Shown here piece after piece: positions 1 to 6,201 of a stretch of 12,364 nt of DNA. Positions within the stretch are counted from its first letter, which is position 1; every line of letters begins with the position of its first letter. The stretch is taken from assembly GCA_021158895.1 (NCBI GenBank), contig JAGGSW010000084.1:1-12364 (forward strand). Reading direction: 5' to 3'. Below the pieces are notes generated by a model that ran no database searches, was not told the origin of the DNA, and worked only from the letters and a program-made list of their open reading frames with translations. The position numbers and the translations under genes were made by a program. The DNA comes from Candidatus Odinarchaeota archaeon (GTDB lineage: Archaea > Asgardarchaeota > Baldrarchaeia > Baldrarchaeales > DXJG01).

Positions 1-52
1 ATGGCGCCGGGGGTGGGATTCGAACCCACGCGGCCCGTAAGGGCCACGGGCT

Positions 53-72
53 ATCTCGTGGCTTGCTTAGAA
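53..72 (-). other. tRNA intron, anticodon loop (position 37/38)
   Basis: Twenty extra bases lie between the GGA anticodon with its 3' neighbour (76-73) and the base preceding the 3' anticodon stem (52). Removing them restores a 7-nt anticodon loop. Position 37/38 is the canonical archaeal intron site cut by the tRNA splicing endonuclease. The expected central helix (CTGG against CGAG) has one G-G mismatch, so the motif would be relaxed. Borders could shift by one base. Confidence 0.8.
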
Positions 73-93
73 CTCCAGGCCCGCGCCCTAACC

Positions 94-112
94 GGCATAA
101 AACCTGTAGTCC
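94..112 (-). other. Probable non-canonical tRNA intron in the D loop
   Basis: About 19 bases interrupt the D loop between AAGT (116-113) and GGTTAG (93-88). A GG doublet at both borders makes three excision registers give the same mature RNA. The joined loop AAGTGGTTAG has every conserved D-loop base, which argues for an intron rather than an odd D arm. A 4-bp pairing, GACU with GGUU, is possible across the borders. Non-canonical tRNA introns are known mainly in Thermoproteales and some other TACK archaea. Confidence 0.65.
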
Positions 113-160
113 ACTTGGCTACCCCGGCGTCTACAATTATCTTTGTTCAAAGTTTCTGGG

Positions 161-168
161 TATTATAA
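161..168 (-). promoter_or_regulatory. Probable TATA box for tRNA-Ser
   Basis: The minus strand reads TTATAATA about 33 bases upstream of the first tRNA base, giving a short 5' leader if transcription starts about 25 bases downstream. A second candidate, TTTAAATA, lies at 180-187. The tRNA may therefore be transcribed separately from the operon. Confidence 0.4.
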
Positions 169-219
169 CATTATTTGCGTATTTAAAGTCAATGCACAAT
201 CTTAGTTATAGCATTATTT

Positions 220-225
220 AAAAAA
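220..225 (-). terminator. T-run after the methyltransferase gene
   Basis: Six consecutive T on the minus strand, preceded by CC, lie about 25 bases past the stop codon of the last protein gene. Archaeal RNA polymerase can terminate at such T-runs. There is no strong stem before it, so this is only a candidate end for the long operon. Confidence 0.3.
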
Positions 226-249
226 GGTGACGGATTTTTGGTTAAGTAC

Positions 250-858
250 TTATTCCTTATAAATTCTTCTGGATAATAGGACCCGGTACCCCGATTTTTT
301 AGATATTTCTCTAACATTTTTGTATGTTTGCAGCATTTTTTCGGCTATTCTTTTTGCTCCCAGCTTAGTTTTGGCTACTATCTGTAGGGTTCCGTTTTGA
401 TTAAGGTGATTGGGTGATTTTTCTATTATTTCAAAAACTGTTTTTAGTCCGGCGTGAATAGGGGGGTTGGTGATTATTGCGTCAAATTTTTGGTTGATTA
501 CTGGCTTATACAAGTCTCCCTGTAATACTTTTATGTCTTTTACTTGGTTTAGTTCGGCATTTTTCTTTGCTAACCAGACTGCTCTCTCATTAATATCTGT
601 CATGAATACTTTTAACTTTGGGTTGATTTTCGCCGCAACTATGCCTATTACACCATATCCACAACCTAGATCCAATAGATATCCTTTTTCAGGAAGTACC
701 ATAGATTCTACCAGAATACGTGTACCTTTGTCAACTTTTTTATATGAAAACACTCCTGGAGCTGTTAAAAATTCGAAGTACATTCCTCTTAGAACGGTCT
801 TTATCTTGTAAATTTTTAGTGGGGTTACGGGAGTTTTTGAGAAATAGTGGTTAGGCAT
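250..858 (-). CDS. Class I SAM-dependent methyltransferase, RsmC/MJ0882-like small domain
   Basis: This 202-aa protein has the Rossmann-fold methyltransferase core. Motif I is LDLGCGYG (about residues 62-69), the acidic residue for SAM ribose binding lies in TDIN (about 88), a second Asp is at about 115 (GDLY), and the catalytic motif IV is NPPI (131-134). NPPx indicates methylation of a base amino nitrogen. The 'methyltransferase small' family includes bacterial RsmC (16S rRNA guanine N2) and archaeal MJ0882. The N-terminal HYFS and the middle TAPGVFSYKKVDKGT resemble that family. An rRNA or tRNA guanine substrate is inferred from family and from its place after cbf5 in a ribosome operon. 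The start ATG has a GGAAG element upstream and lies 55 bases after the cbf5 stop. It is the last protein gene of the run. Confidence 0.85.
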   Translation of the reverse strand: MPNHYFSKTPVTPLKIYKIKTVLRGMYFEFLTAPGVFSYKKVDKGTRILVESMVLPEKGYLLDLGCGYGVIGIVAAKINPKLKVFMTDINERAVWLAKKNAELNQVKDIKVLQGDLYKPVINQKFDAIITNPPIHAGLKTVFEIIEKSPNHLNQNGTLQIVAKTKLGAKRIAEKMLQTYKNVREISKKSGYRVLLSRRIYKE

Positions 859-913
859 ATTGTATTCTTCCGTTTTATTTTGATATTTTAGTAAATTTTG
901 ATTATTAGGATTT

Positions 914-1927
914 TCATTCTTTCTTAAATTCGTGCCAAGAGGGGTATGTACCTCTCTCCATCAATACTCTCTCGGTGTCAACAACAATTCCATGGTTTTT
1001 CTCTAACATTTCTTTTGAAGACACTAGGGCTTTCCCAAGAGCTACAGCTTCATTTTTTAAGGTAAAAATTGCAACTAGATCTCCAGGTTTTATGCCGTCA
1101 TGAAGTTTAACAATACCAGGAGCCGCCAAATTTGCTCCATGGCATATCGCATCTACAGCTGAATCTCTAATCCAAATATGTGGCAGGTGTTCTAGGCCCT
1201 TCTCCATAGGTTGTATTACTTTTCTTAGGAAAGTTTCATCTCCGTCTTCTTTCCAAAAGTAATAGGCGTCAATCACGTCGTGCAGGGTTACCAATGTTTC
1301 ATCTTCTTTGAAAGGCCCCGTTCGCGTTCTTCTAAGTTCTCTCATGTGAGCTCCAACGCCTAAAGCTTCCCCAATATCGTGAGCAATTTTTCTTATGTAG
1401 GTTCCAGCTTGACATCCAATTCTTAAAAGAATGTTACGGCCTTCTACTTCGAGGATATCTATGTAATAGACGTTTCTTATTCTTAATCGTCTTTTTACGG
1501 ATGAACGTACTGGGGGGCGTTGATATATGGGGCCTTCAAACTCTTTAATAACTTTTTTAATTTTTTCCTTTGATACATCCCCATGAAGTTGAATGACTGT
1601 TACATATTCCTTTCCTGCTGGGAGAAGTGATTGAATAATTTTTGTGGCGTCCTCTAATGCTACTGGAAGTATACCTGTTACCTTTGGGTCTAACGTTCCT
1701 CCATGCCCAGCTTTTCTTAAATTTAAAATTTTTTTGACCCATGAAACAACTTCATGACTAGTTGGGCCAGCTGGTTTATCTAAATTTATAATTCCCTTTC
1801 TTATATGCTCCTCAATAGGTCTTTCAGTAGGTGGACATCCATAATCTGGATTTGTCTCTACTTCGTTTTTTATCAAAATTTCTCTTTTAACATCTGATGG
1901 CAGTTTTCTTTCACTCAAACAATTCAC
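914..1927 (-). CDS. cbf5: Cbf5/TruB-family tRNA/rRNA pseudouridine synthase
   Basis: This 337-aa protein is the catalytic subunit of the archaeal H/ACA RNP, which converts uridine to pseudouridine in rRNA. It can also modify U55 of tRNA. The N-terminal segment (REILIK to CPPTERPIEE, 15-40) is typical of Cbf5, and the TruB core starts at about 44. The motif GHGGTLDPKVTG (74-85) carries catalytic Asp80. The KEYV motif is at 106-109 and GTYIRK at 175-180. A PUA RNA-binding domain follows at about 248-325. The gene follows eL14 after 51 bases; a weak TATA-like TTTAATAT lies in that gap (1959-1966). The GTG at 1927 has no separate ribosome binding site. TTG at 1918, preceded by AAGGTGA, may be the true start, which would remove three residues. 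Confidence 0.96.
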   Translation of the reverse strand: MNCLSERKLPSDVKREILIKNEVETNPDYGCPPTERPIEEHIRKGIINLDKPAGPTSHEVVSWVKKILNLRKAGHGGTLDPKVTGILPVALEDATKIIQSLLPAGKEYVTVIQLHGDVSKEKIKKVIKEFEGPIYQRPPVRSSVKRRLRIRNVYYIDILEVEGRNILLRIGCQAGTYIRKIAHDIGEALGVGAHMRELRRTRTGPFKEDETLVTLHDVIDAYYFWKEDGDETFLRKVIQPMEKGLEHLPHIWIRDSAVDAICHGANLAAPGIVKLHDGIKPGDLVAIFTLKNEAVALGKALVSSKEMLEKNHGIVVDTERVLMERGTYPSWHEFKKE

Positions 1928-1978
1928 CTTACGTTACAGAAACATGTCTATTCTCAAAATATTAAAGAAAATAGGAGT

Positions 1979-2269
1979 TTAAATGATTTTTGGTGCTATT
2001 TTAATTTTTTCTCTCATTTCTTCAAGTTTGCCTGCTTCTTCAAGGGCCTTTTTAACTTCCTCGTCACTTGCGCCCTTACTTATTTCTATCTTATCTGGTG
2101 TTGGTTCAAGATGTTTGATGTTGCATCTTCTTCTTCTAACACCAGTTACATCTTTTGGTCCAGTTACTAAAACAAAATTTTTATCAATTATTTCGACAAT
2201 TACACATTTTCTTCCTGCTTCTCTTCCACTTGTTTTAACGCATATTCTTCCTACTTCTATTGCGCTCAA
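1979..2269 (-). CDS. rpl14e: 50S ribosomal protein eL14 (L14e)
   Basis: This 96-aa large-subunit protein belongs to a family shared by archaea and eukaryotes. The N-terminal half is a KOW/SH3-like barrel: EVGRICVKTSGREAGRKCV (5-23) followed by VLVTGPK and VRRRRCNIKHLEPTP. The helical C-terminal tail is rich in Glu and Lys. The start is TTG at 2269-2267. An in-frame TAG lies directly before it and a full GGAGGTGA sits 5 bases upstream, so no longer start is possible. It lies between cmk and cbf5, the usual archaeal order. The 51-base gap to cmk contains a short inverted repeat touching the ribosome binding site. Confidence 0.96.
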   Translation of the reverse strand: MSAIEVGRICVKTSGREAGRKCVIVEIIDKNFVLVTGPKDVTGVRRRRCNIKHLEPTPDKIEISKGASDEEVKKALEEAGKLEEMREKIKIAPKII

Positions 2270-2320
2270 CTATTTCACCTCCTACACTCTCAGTCATCTA
2301 GTAGGTCGCCCTAGCTAGAT

Positions 2321-2872
2321 TCATCCTGTTGAGGTGCGGGAGGCAACATATTCCTCAACTATTTTCTTTAAAATTCTTACCGCTGCATCTATGGTAAATT
2401 TACTTGTATTCAATACGACGTCATATAGTGAAAGCTCGTAGGGATTTGCGCCATATATTTCTTTATATCTTTTCAGTTCGCTCCGCTCTCGTTCAACAGT
2501 TTCTTTAAAGACTTCGTTATAATCTTTTTTATCTCTATTTGCTATCCGCTTTACTCTCACTTCTAGAGGAGCTGTAAGAAGTATCTTTAGATCTGCGATG
2601 TCTTTTGTTACCCACGCTGTTAGTCTTCCGTCTAGTATCACATTACCTCTTTTTGCCTCTTCTAAGGTTCTTCTATCTATTTCTTTATCTATTTCGTAGT
2701 TTTTTTCTGCTATTCGGCTGAATTCTACTAAAGACATGCCTTTTTCATTCGCCATTCTTCTAAATAATTGTCCCGCCGAGATATAGCGTAGTCCTAACTC
2801 TTCTGCTAATTTTTTAGCATAAGTTGTTTTTCCGCTTCCTGCAGGTCCGCTAATGGCTATTATAAGGTTCAT
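2321..2872 (-). CDS. cmk: Cytidylate kinase (archaeal type)
   Basis: This 183-aa cytosolic enzyme is predicted to phosphorylate CMP/dCMP to CDP/dCDP with ATP. The P-loop is GPAGSGKT (9-16). ISAGQLFRRMA (31-41) is the NMP-binding helix characteristic of archaeal Cmk, and VILDGRL (78-84) follows the central strand. An Arg-rich LID region, RIANRDKKDYNE to ERERSELKRY, spans about 109-135. Length matches the archaeal family, which is shorter than bacterial Cmk. The ATG lies 2 bases after the eL34 stop, and an AGAGGT within the end of eL34 serves as ribosome binding site, suggesting translational coupling. The eL34-cmk-eL14-cbf5 order is widely conserved in archaea. Adenylate kinase is the nearest alternative, but the motif pattern favours Cmk. 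Confidence 0.93.
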   Translation of the reverse strand: MNLIIAISGPAGSGKTTYAKKLAEELGLRYISAGQLFRRMANEKGMSLVEFSRIAEKNYEIDKEIDRRTLEEAKRGNVILDGRLTAWVTKDIADLKILLTAPLEVRVKRIANRDKKDYNEVFKETVERERSELKRYKEIYGANPYELSLYDVVLNTSKFTIDAAVRILKKIVEEYVASRTSTG

Positions 2873-2874
2873 CG

Positions 2875-3147
2875 CTATGCTATACCTCTAACGGCCTTTT
2901 TAATTTCTAACGCTAAACATTTGTGGCATAAGTACCCACCGAAAGGTCTTTCAGGTCTTCTCTGACTTTTTGTGAGTTTTCTGAACTCTACCGGTCTTAA
3001 TCTAGGTACTCCTCTAAGAGGTTGACCGCATAGTGCGCATTTCGCTACGTCAGGTCTTTTTCTCCAATAATGAATAGTTACTCTTCCTCCAGGTGTGCGT
3101 AAATGCCTTCTTCTTAAGGATCTTGATCGATAGCGTGGTTCTGGCAT
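2875..3147 (-). CDS. rpl34e: 50S ribosomal protein eL34 (L34e)
   Basis: This 90-aa archaeal/eukaryotic large-subunit protein has a zinc-ribbon. The ligands are visible as CALC (Cys37, Cys40) and CHKC (Cys74, Cys77). The N terminus is very basic (RYRSRSLRRRHLRTPGGR) and contacts 23S rRNA in known structures. The GGVP-like segment GQPLRGVPRLRP and the ARPFGG-like ERPFGG before the second Cys pair are family signatures. The ATG is preceded by a G6 tract (3155-3160) at 7-base spacing. A 64-base gap with a promoter-like element separates it from the DUF106 gene, so this may begin a secondary transcript carrying eL34, cmk, eL14 and cbf5. Confidence 0.97.
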   Translation of the reverse strand: MPEPRYRSRSLRRRHLRTPGGRVTIHYWRKRPDVAKCALCGQPLRGVPRLRPVEFRKLTKSQRRPERPFGGYLCHKCLALEIKKAVRGIA

Positions 3148-3188
3148 TTTTGTACCCCCCGTGGATACATAGTAGCAACGGTAATGAG

Positions 3189-3202
3189 TTATTAAGTTTT
3201 TG
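3189..3202 (-). promoter_or_regulatory. Possible internal promoter upstream of eL34
   Basis: The minus strand reads CAAAAACTTAATAAC, a purine-rich BRE-like stretch next to an AT-rich TATA-like box. It sits in the 64-base gap, about 42-55 bases before the eL34 ATG, so a start site near 3165 is expected. This is pattern-based only. Confidence 0.3.
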
Positions 3203-3211
3203 ATAATAGCT

Positions 3212-3712
3212 TTAGGTTATTTTAAATAATTTTTGGATTGGGCCTCCAATAGCGAAGTTGCAGAGGAGGTACCACCAAAAGAAGGTGAGTTGATCCCCGA
3301 GCCACGGTAGCGCAATTGGTAAAAAGACAACAACTGATTTTTTGTATATACTATTGAGTATCCAAAACAGCAGCATAAACGGGACAAGATATATTAGCAT
3401 GGGTTTGAATCTTTCCGATGTGACTTCTGATTGAAGTCTTTGTATGTATTTACTTTGTCTTTCAGCTTTTAGAAGTAATTTTTTGTCTCCTGTTCTTTTC
3501 GCTTTAAAGTACATTTGTTGCCACTTTCGTATTTTTTCTTCATATCTCCTTAATTTTTCTATGTCAAGAAGCATTCTGTTTAATGCTGAAATTAAGACTG
3601 ACAACGCAGCAGAAAGTATAAATATGAAAATGGCGGAATTTGGAGGGTACTTATAAGGCTCTAATAACTGGCTTACGAAGGATACTAGCTTTTCCCATAT
3701 ACTAATCATCAT
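3212..3712 (-). CDS. DUF106 / EMC3-type Oxa1-superfamily membrane protein
   Basis: This 166-aa integral membrane protein has a first hydrophobic segment at about 26-46 and a charged helical hairpin region at about 48-98 (KLRRYEEKIRKWQQ to KYIQRLQSEV). Two further hydrophobic stretches lie at about 104-121 and 126-160. A segment followed by a cytosolic coiled coil and a C-terminal membrane pair is the architecture of archaeal DUF106 proteins, which belong to the Oxa1/YidC/Get1/EMC3 superfamily of membrane-protein insertases. The ATG lies 7 bases after the secY stop, and the stop sits inside the ribosome binding site TGAGGGAG. That coupling suggests a role alongside SecY in inserting nascent membrane proteins. 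Function is inferred from family and context. Two tandem ATGs allow a one-residue shorter start. Confidence 0.9.
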   Translation of the reverse strand: MMISIWEKLVSFVSQLLEPYKYPPNSAIFIFILSAALSVLISALNRMLLDIEKLRRYEEKIRKWQQMYFKAKRTGDKKLLLKAERQSKYIQRLQSEVTSERFKPMLIYLVPFMLLFWILNSIYKKSVVVFLPIALPWLGDQLTFFWWYLLCNFAIGGPIQKLFKIT

Positions 3713-3719
3713 TTCTCCC

Positions 3720-5180
3720 TCATTCTAGTCCTAATAGTCCTCTTAATGCTGGATGAATCTCTGCGAGCTGTTCTTGAGCAATTATTTGATAGTATTGATA
3801 TATGATACCAACGGTTAGTAAAACGCCGACTCCCGTTCCTAGGGCGCCTAGAAAATCTGCAAGTGCCGCTATTAATCCTACAATGATTCCACCTAATACT
3901 GTAACCGTTGGTATATATCTTTCTAAGATTTTTTCTATAATTTTTGGTGACCGCCTAAAACCAGGGACTTGCATTCCAGCTTGAAGTAGCTGATAAGCTA
4001 TATCTCTAGGTCCGATACCCGATACTTCTATCCAAACACTACTGAACATAGCGCAGAGAGCAACAAAAACTATGAGATATATAATTGCTCTTAAAGGTTC
4101 TGTTGTAATAACTTCTAGGCTTCTTGGAGGAGTGAGATAATAAACTAAACCTCCTGTCGGTTTGAGGTAGCCTGCTTCGGTAGGCTCGAACTGGCCGAGA
4201 GCTTTTACAAATAGAGATAGTAAGACATTGTTCGTGTCCTTCCATCTTGACCAGAAGAGTTGACCAAAGAATATTAGGTTTGCGTAGAGCGCTTGTACTA
4301 GGATTACTGGTATATTTGAGACGTATAGGAGTTTTATTGGGTATTTGCCTTTGAATCCTCTAAATTTAGCATATGAAACCGGTATTTCTACCCTACATGC
4401 TTCAAGGTAGATAACAACGAGAAAAACTACAACTGTAGCTAGAACTCCACTCATATCTGGTAGATTGTTTGGACGGTTAAATGCATGAATAAGGTTTTCA
4501 CGCCATTTTCCTGTTCCAGCAGCTTCTATCATCAATTGGAAAAAAGCCAGAACCGCGCCTCGATAGAGGCCATCTCCTTGATTTCCTGTTGGGAAGGGAG
4601 AGAATGACCCCCAGAGGATTAATTCGGCTGTGTTCGTTGCTATGAACAGACTTACTCCACTTCCTAGCCCCCATCCTTTTTGAAGTGTCTCATCTAGGAG
4701 AATTATTAGTATTCCTACTGCTACAAGTTGTAGAAATACTGCCACCGAGTTTTCAAATGATAATGGCCCAAATGCTTTAGCGTAGAGGTATGCAAATGCT
4801 TGGAAAACCGTTATAATTATGGCTAGTACCTTTTGAGCGCCAGTAAACAGAGCTCTATCTTCGGGGTCTGAGAAATCTACTTCAATTATTTTTGATCCTG
4901 CTAGAAGTTGCATTATTAATCCGGCTGTAACTATTGGGCCTATGCCGAGTTCAGTTAGGGTTCCACGTTTAGATGCTAATATAACTCGCATCCAGTAAAG
5001 ATAATCATACCCTTGGTCTTTAGGAATTCCATAAAGCGGCATATTACTCATAACTAGATATATAATTAGTACAATAGCTGTCCAAAATAGTTTTTCCTTA
5101 AACGTTACATCTCGGTCTGGTGACTTTACCTCCGGTGTAAACCTCACAAAGGGCGCGAAGAAATTTAAGAACTTGCTCAT
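3720..5180 (-). CDS. secY: Protein translocase subunit SecY (Sec61 alpha)
   Basis: This 486-aa pore subunit of the SecYE-beta channel moves nascent proteins across or into the cytoplasmic membrane. About ten hydrophobic segments are visible, at roughly 31-49, 78-96, 115-134, 144-162, 172-190, 243-261, 288-306, 374-393, 429-447 and 450-466. The plug/TM2 region reads ILASKRGTLTELGIGPIVTAG (67-87). Archaeal signature ETLQKGWGLGSGVSLF is at 164-179. The basic cytosolic loops that dock on the ribosome are present: CRVEIPVSYAKFRGFKGKYP (262-281) and the C5 loop with VPGFRRSPK (405-413). Length is at the upper end for archaeal SecY. It follows uL15 after 65 bases and precedes DUF106 by 7 bases. No adenylate kinase gene follows it, unlike in many archaea. 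It may have its own promoter. Confidence 0.98.
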   Translation of the reverse strand: MSKFLNFFAPFVRFTPEVKSPDRDVTFKEKLFWTAIVLIIYLVMSNMPLYGIPKDQGYDYLYWMRVILASKRGTLTELGIGPIVTAGLIMQLLAGSKIIEVDFSDPEDRALFTGAQKVLAIIITVFQAFAYLYAKAFGPLSFENSVAVFLQLVAVGILIILLDETLQKGWGLGSGVSLFIATNTAELILWGSFSPFPTGNQGDGLYRGAVLAFFQLMIEAAGTGKWRENLIHAFNRPNNLPDMSGVLATVVVFLVVIYLEACRVEIPVSYAKFRGFKGKYPIKLLYVSNIPVILVQALYANLIFFGQLFWSRWKDTNNVLLSLFVKALGQFEPTEAGYLKPTGGLVYYLTPPRSLEVITTEPLRAIIYLIVFVALCAMFSSVWIEVSGIGPRDIAYQLLQAGMQVPGFRRSPKIIEKILERYIPTVTVLGGIIVGLIAALADFLGALGTGVGVLLTVGIIYQYYQIIAQEQLAEIHPALRGLLGLE

Positions 5181-5199
5181 TGTGGAACCCTCTCAGATA

Positions 5200-5214
5200 A
5201 CATAATTGTTATGT
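5200..5214. repeat. Short AT-rich inverted repeat upstream of secY
   Basis: ACATAA-TTG-TTATGT forms a 6-bp inverted repeat with a 3-base loop, 20 bases before the secY start and near the expected transcription start of a secY promoter. It is too weak to be a terminator. It could be a regulator site or coincidence. Confidence 0.25.
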
Positions 5215-5236
5215 AAGATGTTAAAAATTGCTGATA

Positions 5237-5244
5237 ATTATAAA
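5237..5244 (-). promoter_or_regulatory. Possible TATA box for secY
   Basis: TTTATAAT on the minus strand begins just after the uL15 stop codon and lies 57-64 bases before the secY ATG. This is one of the wider gaps inside the cluster and fits an archaeal TATA box with a leader of about 35 bases. It suggests that secY and DUF106 can be expressed apart from the ribosomal genes. No experimental support is available. Confidence 0.4.
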
Positions 5245-5245
5245 T

Positions 5246-5695
5246 CTAATGGATAACTATTGCTTTTCCTCCGGCCTCCTCTATTTTCTTTATAGCTGAC
5301 ATGGTAAATGATTTAGCTTTAACGATAAGAGGTTTTGTTACTTTTCCCTTTCCAAGAACTTTGTCTAAACCTAATTTCGTTACATCAATAACTATCTGAT
5401 CTCTTTCATACTCAGCAATTTTATTTTCAAGCAGAAAATCAATTTTTTCATCCAATTCCCCGATGTTTATGGTTCTGGGCTCCCTAATTAGTTCTTGTGG
5501 TCGGTGAAAGCCATGTTTACCGAATCGGTTAGGTTCGTATTTAATTATGTAGGACCACATGTGTCCATGTTTTCTTCCAGCTGCACGTCCTTTTCCTCCT
5601 CGTGATCCGCCTTTGCGATGCTGCCCTACCCTACCGTATCCATGAGTTCTTGAACCTCGGAATTTTCTACTTTTTTTCTTTCTTCTTACTACCAT
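5246..5695 (-). CDS. rpl15: 50S ribosomal protein uL15 (L15)
   Basis: This 149-aa large-subunit protein has a long Gly/Arg/Lys-rich extension: KKKSRKFRGSRTHGYGRVGQ and KGGSRGGKGRAAGRKHGH (6-45), which threads into 23S rRNA. A globular domain follows, with NIGELDE (77-83), VIDVTKLGLDKVLGKGKV (92-109) and a C-terminal SAIKKIEEAGGKAIVI. The archaeal/eukaryotic L27a-type spacing distinguishes it from the bacterial form. It starts 14 bases after uL30 with a GGAGG-like site in between. It is the last spc-cluster ribosomal gene before secY, as in nearly all archaea. Confidence 0.98.
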   Translation of the reverse strand: MVVRRKKKSRKFRGSRTHGYGRVGQHRKGGSRGGKGRAAGRKHGHMWSYIIKYEPNRFGKHGFHRPQELIREPRTINIGELDEKIDFLLENKIAEYERDQIVIDVTKLGLDKVLGKGKVTKPLIVKAKSFTMSAIKKIEEAGGKAIVIH

Positions 5696-5709
5696 CTTAT
5701 TGCCTCCTT

Positions 5710-6189
5710 CTAGATCATTTTTTTGAGTAGATCATTTATTGCTTCGCCTCTATATCCAAGTTCTCCTCCATCAGTATACGGTCTTTTCTTCGATCCTTTA
5801 AATCCACCTTTTGGTGGATGTAGCCGAAATACTGGCTTAAGATTCGGTACGTTGTCAAGCTCTGCCTTAAATTCGACGATTGCTTTTGCAAATTCTTCTA
5901 TTGTTTTGTATGGTGTATATTTCTGGATGATTTCGCCACTTAATTTTTTGTTGCCTATGAGCCTTCCTCTTTTTTTCAGCATTGCTGCTAAAGTTTCTGC
6001 ATTGATCTCTCCCCATGTAACATAATCTTTTACTTTTTGTAACATGCCTAAATAACTTGGTCTGTTGTCTATAATAACGGTATGGTGAACTTTATAAAGT
6101 CTTAACATTTTTAAGGTGTCTTCTACCTCTTTACGAACTCCAACACTTCCTCGAAGCCTTACTACTGCAAATCTCTTTTTTTCCTGCAT
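5710..6189 (-). CDS. rpl30: 50S ribosomal protein uL30 (L30)
   Basis: This 159-aa protein is the archaeal/eukaryotic (L7-type) long form of L30, about 100 residues longer than the bacterial protein. The N-terminal ferredoxin-like fold begins FAVVRLRG (7-14), followed by HHTVIIDNRPSYLGMLQKVK (35-54) and YVTWGEI (56-62). The C-terminal block FRLHPPKGGFKGSKKRPY (121-138) and GGELGYRG (141-148) is diagnostic for archaeal uL30. It lies 12 bases after uS5 and 14 before uL15, consistent with one mRNA. Confidence 0.98.
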   Translation of the reverse strand: MQEKKRFAVVRLRGSVGVRKEVEDTLKMLRLYKVHHTVIIDNRPSYLGMLQKVKDYVTWGEINAETLAAMLKKRGRLIGNKKLSGEIIQKYTPYKTIEEFAKAIVEFKAELDNVPNLKPVFRLHPPKGGFKGSKKRPYTDGGELGYRGEAINDLLKKMI

Positions 6190-6201
6190 TAGTATGCCTC
6201 C

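Larger units (their letters stand above)
2..128 (-). tRNA. tRNA-Ser(GGA) with two probable introns and encoded CCA
   Basis: Read on the minus strand, this folds as a class II tRNA. The 7-bp acceptor stem (GCCGGGG at 128-122 with CCCCGGC at 12-6) is perfect, followed by discriminator G and genomic CCA (4-2). The T arm is GTGGG-TTCGAAT-CCCAC, and the long variable arm is GGCCC-TTAC-GGGCC. The anticodon stem CGGGC/GCCCG (83-79 and 51-47) encloses 27 nt beginning CTGGAG, giving anticodon GGA at 76-74 and therefore serine. G73 and the long variable arm agree with tRNA-Ser. A normal 7-nt loop requires removal of 20 nt (about 53-72), the canonical 37/38 position. The D arm is also too long: removing 19 nt (about 94-112) leaves GCC-AAGTGGTTAG-GGC with A14, G15, G18, G19 and A21 all present. 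The mature tRNA would be 88 nt with CCA. Exact splice sites are uncertain because I could not draw a clean bulge-helix-bulge at either site. Confidence 0.92.

Noticed and set aside
467..811. Plus-strand open frame of 114 codons opposite the methyltransferase
   Set aside because: The minus-strand frame carries complete methyltransferase motifs; this frame has none and lacks a ribosome binding site.
1983..2318. Plus-strand open frame of 111 codons opposite eL14
   Set aside because: It is the antisense of a clear ribosomal protein gene. Its Ser/Leu-rich composition follows from the opposite strand, and it matches no family I recognise.
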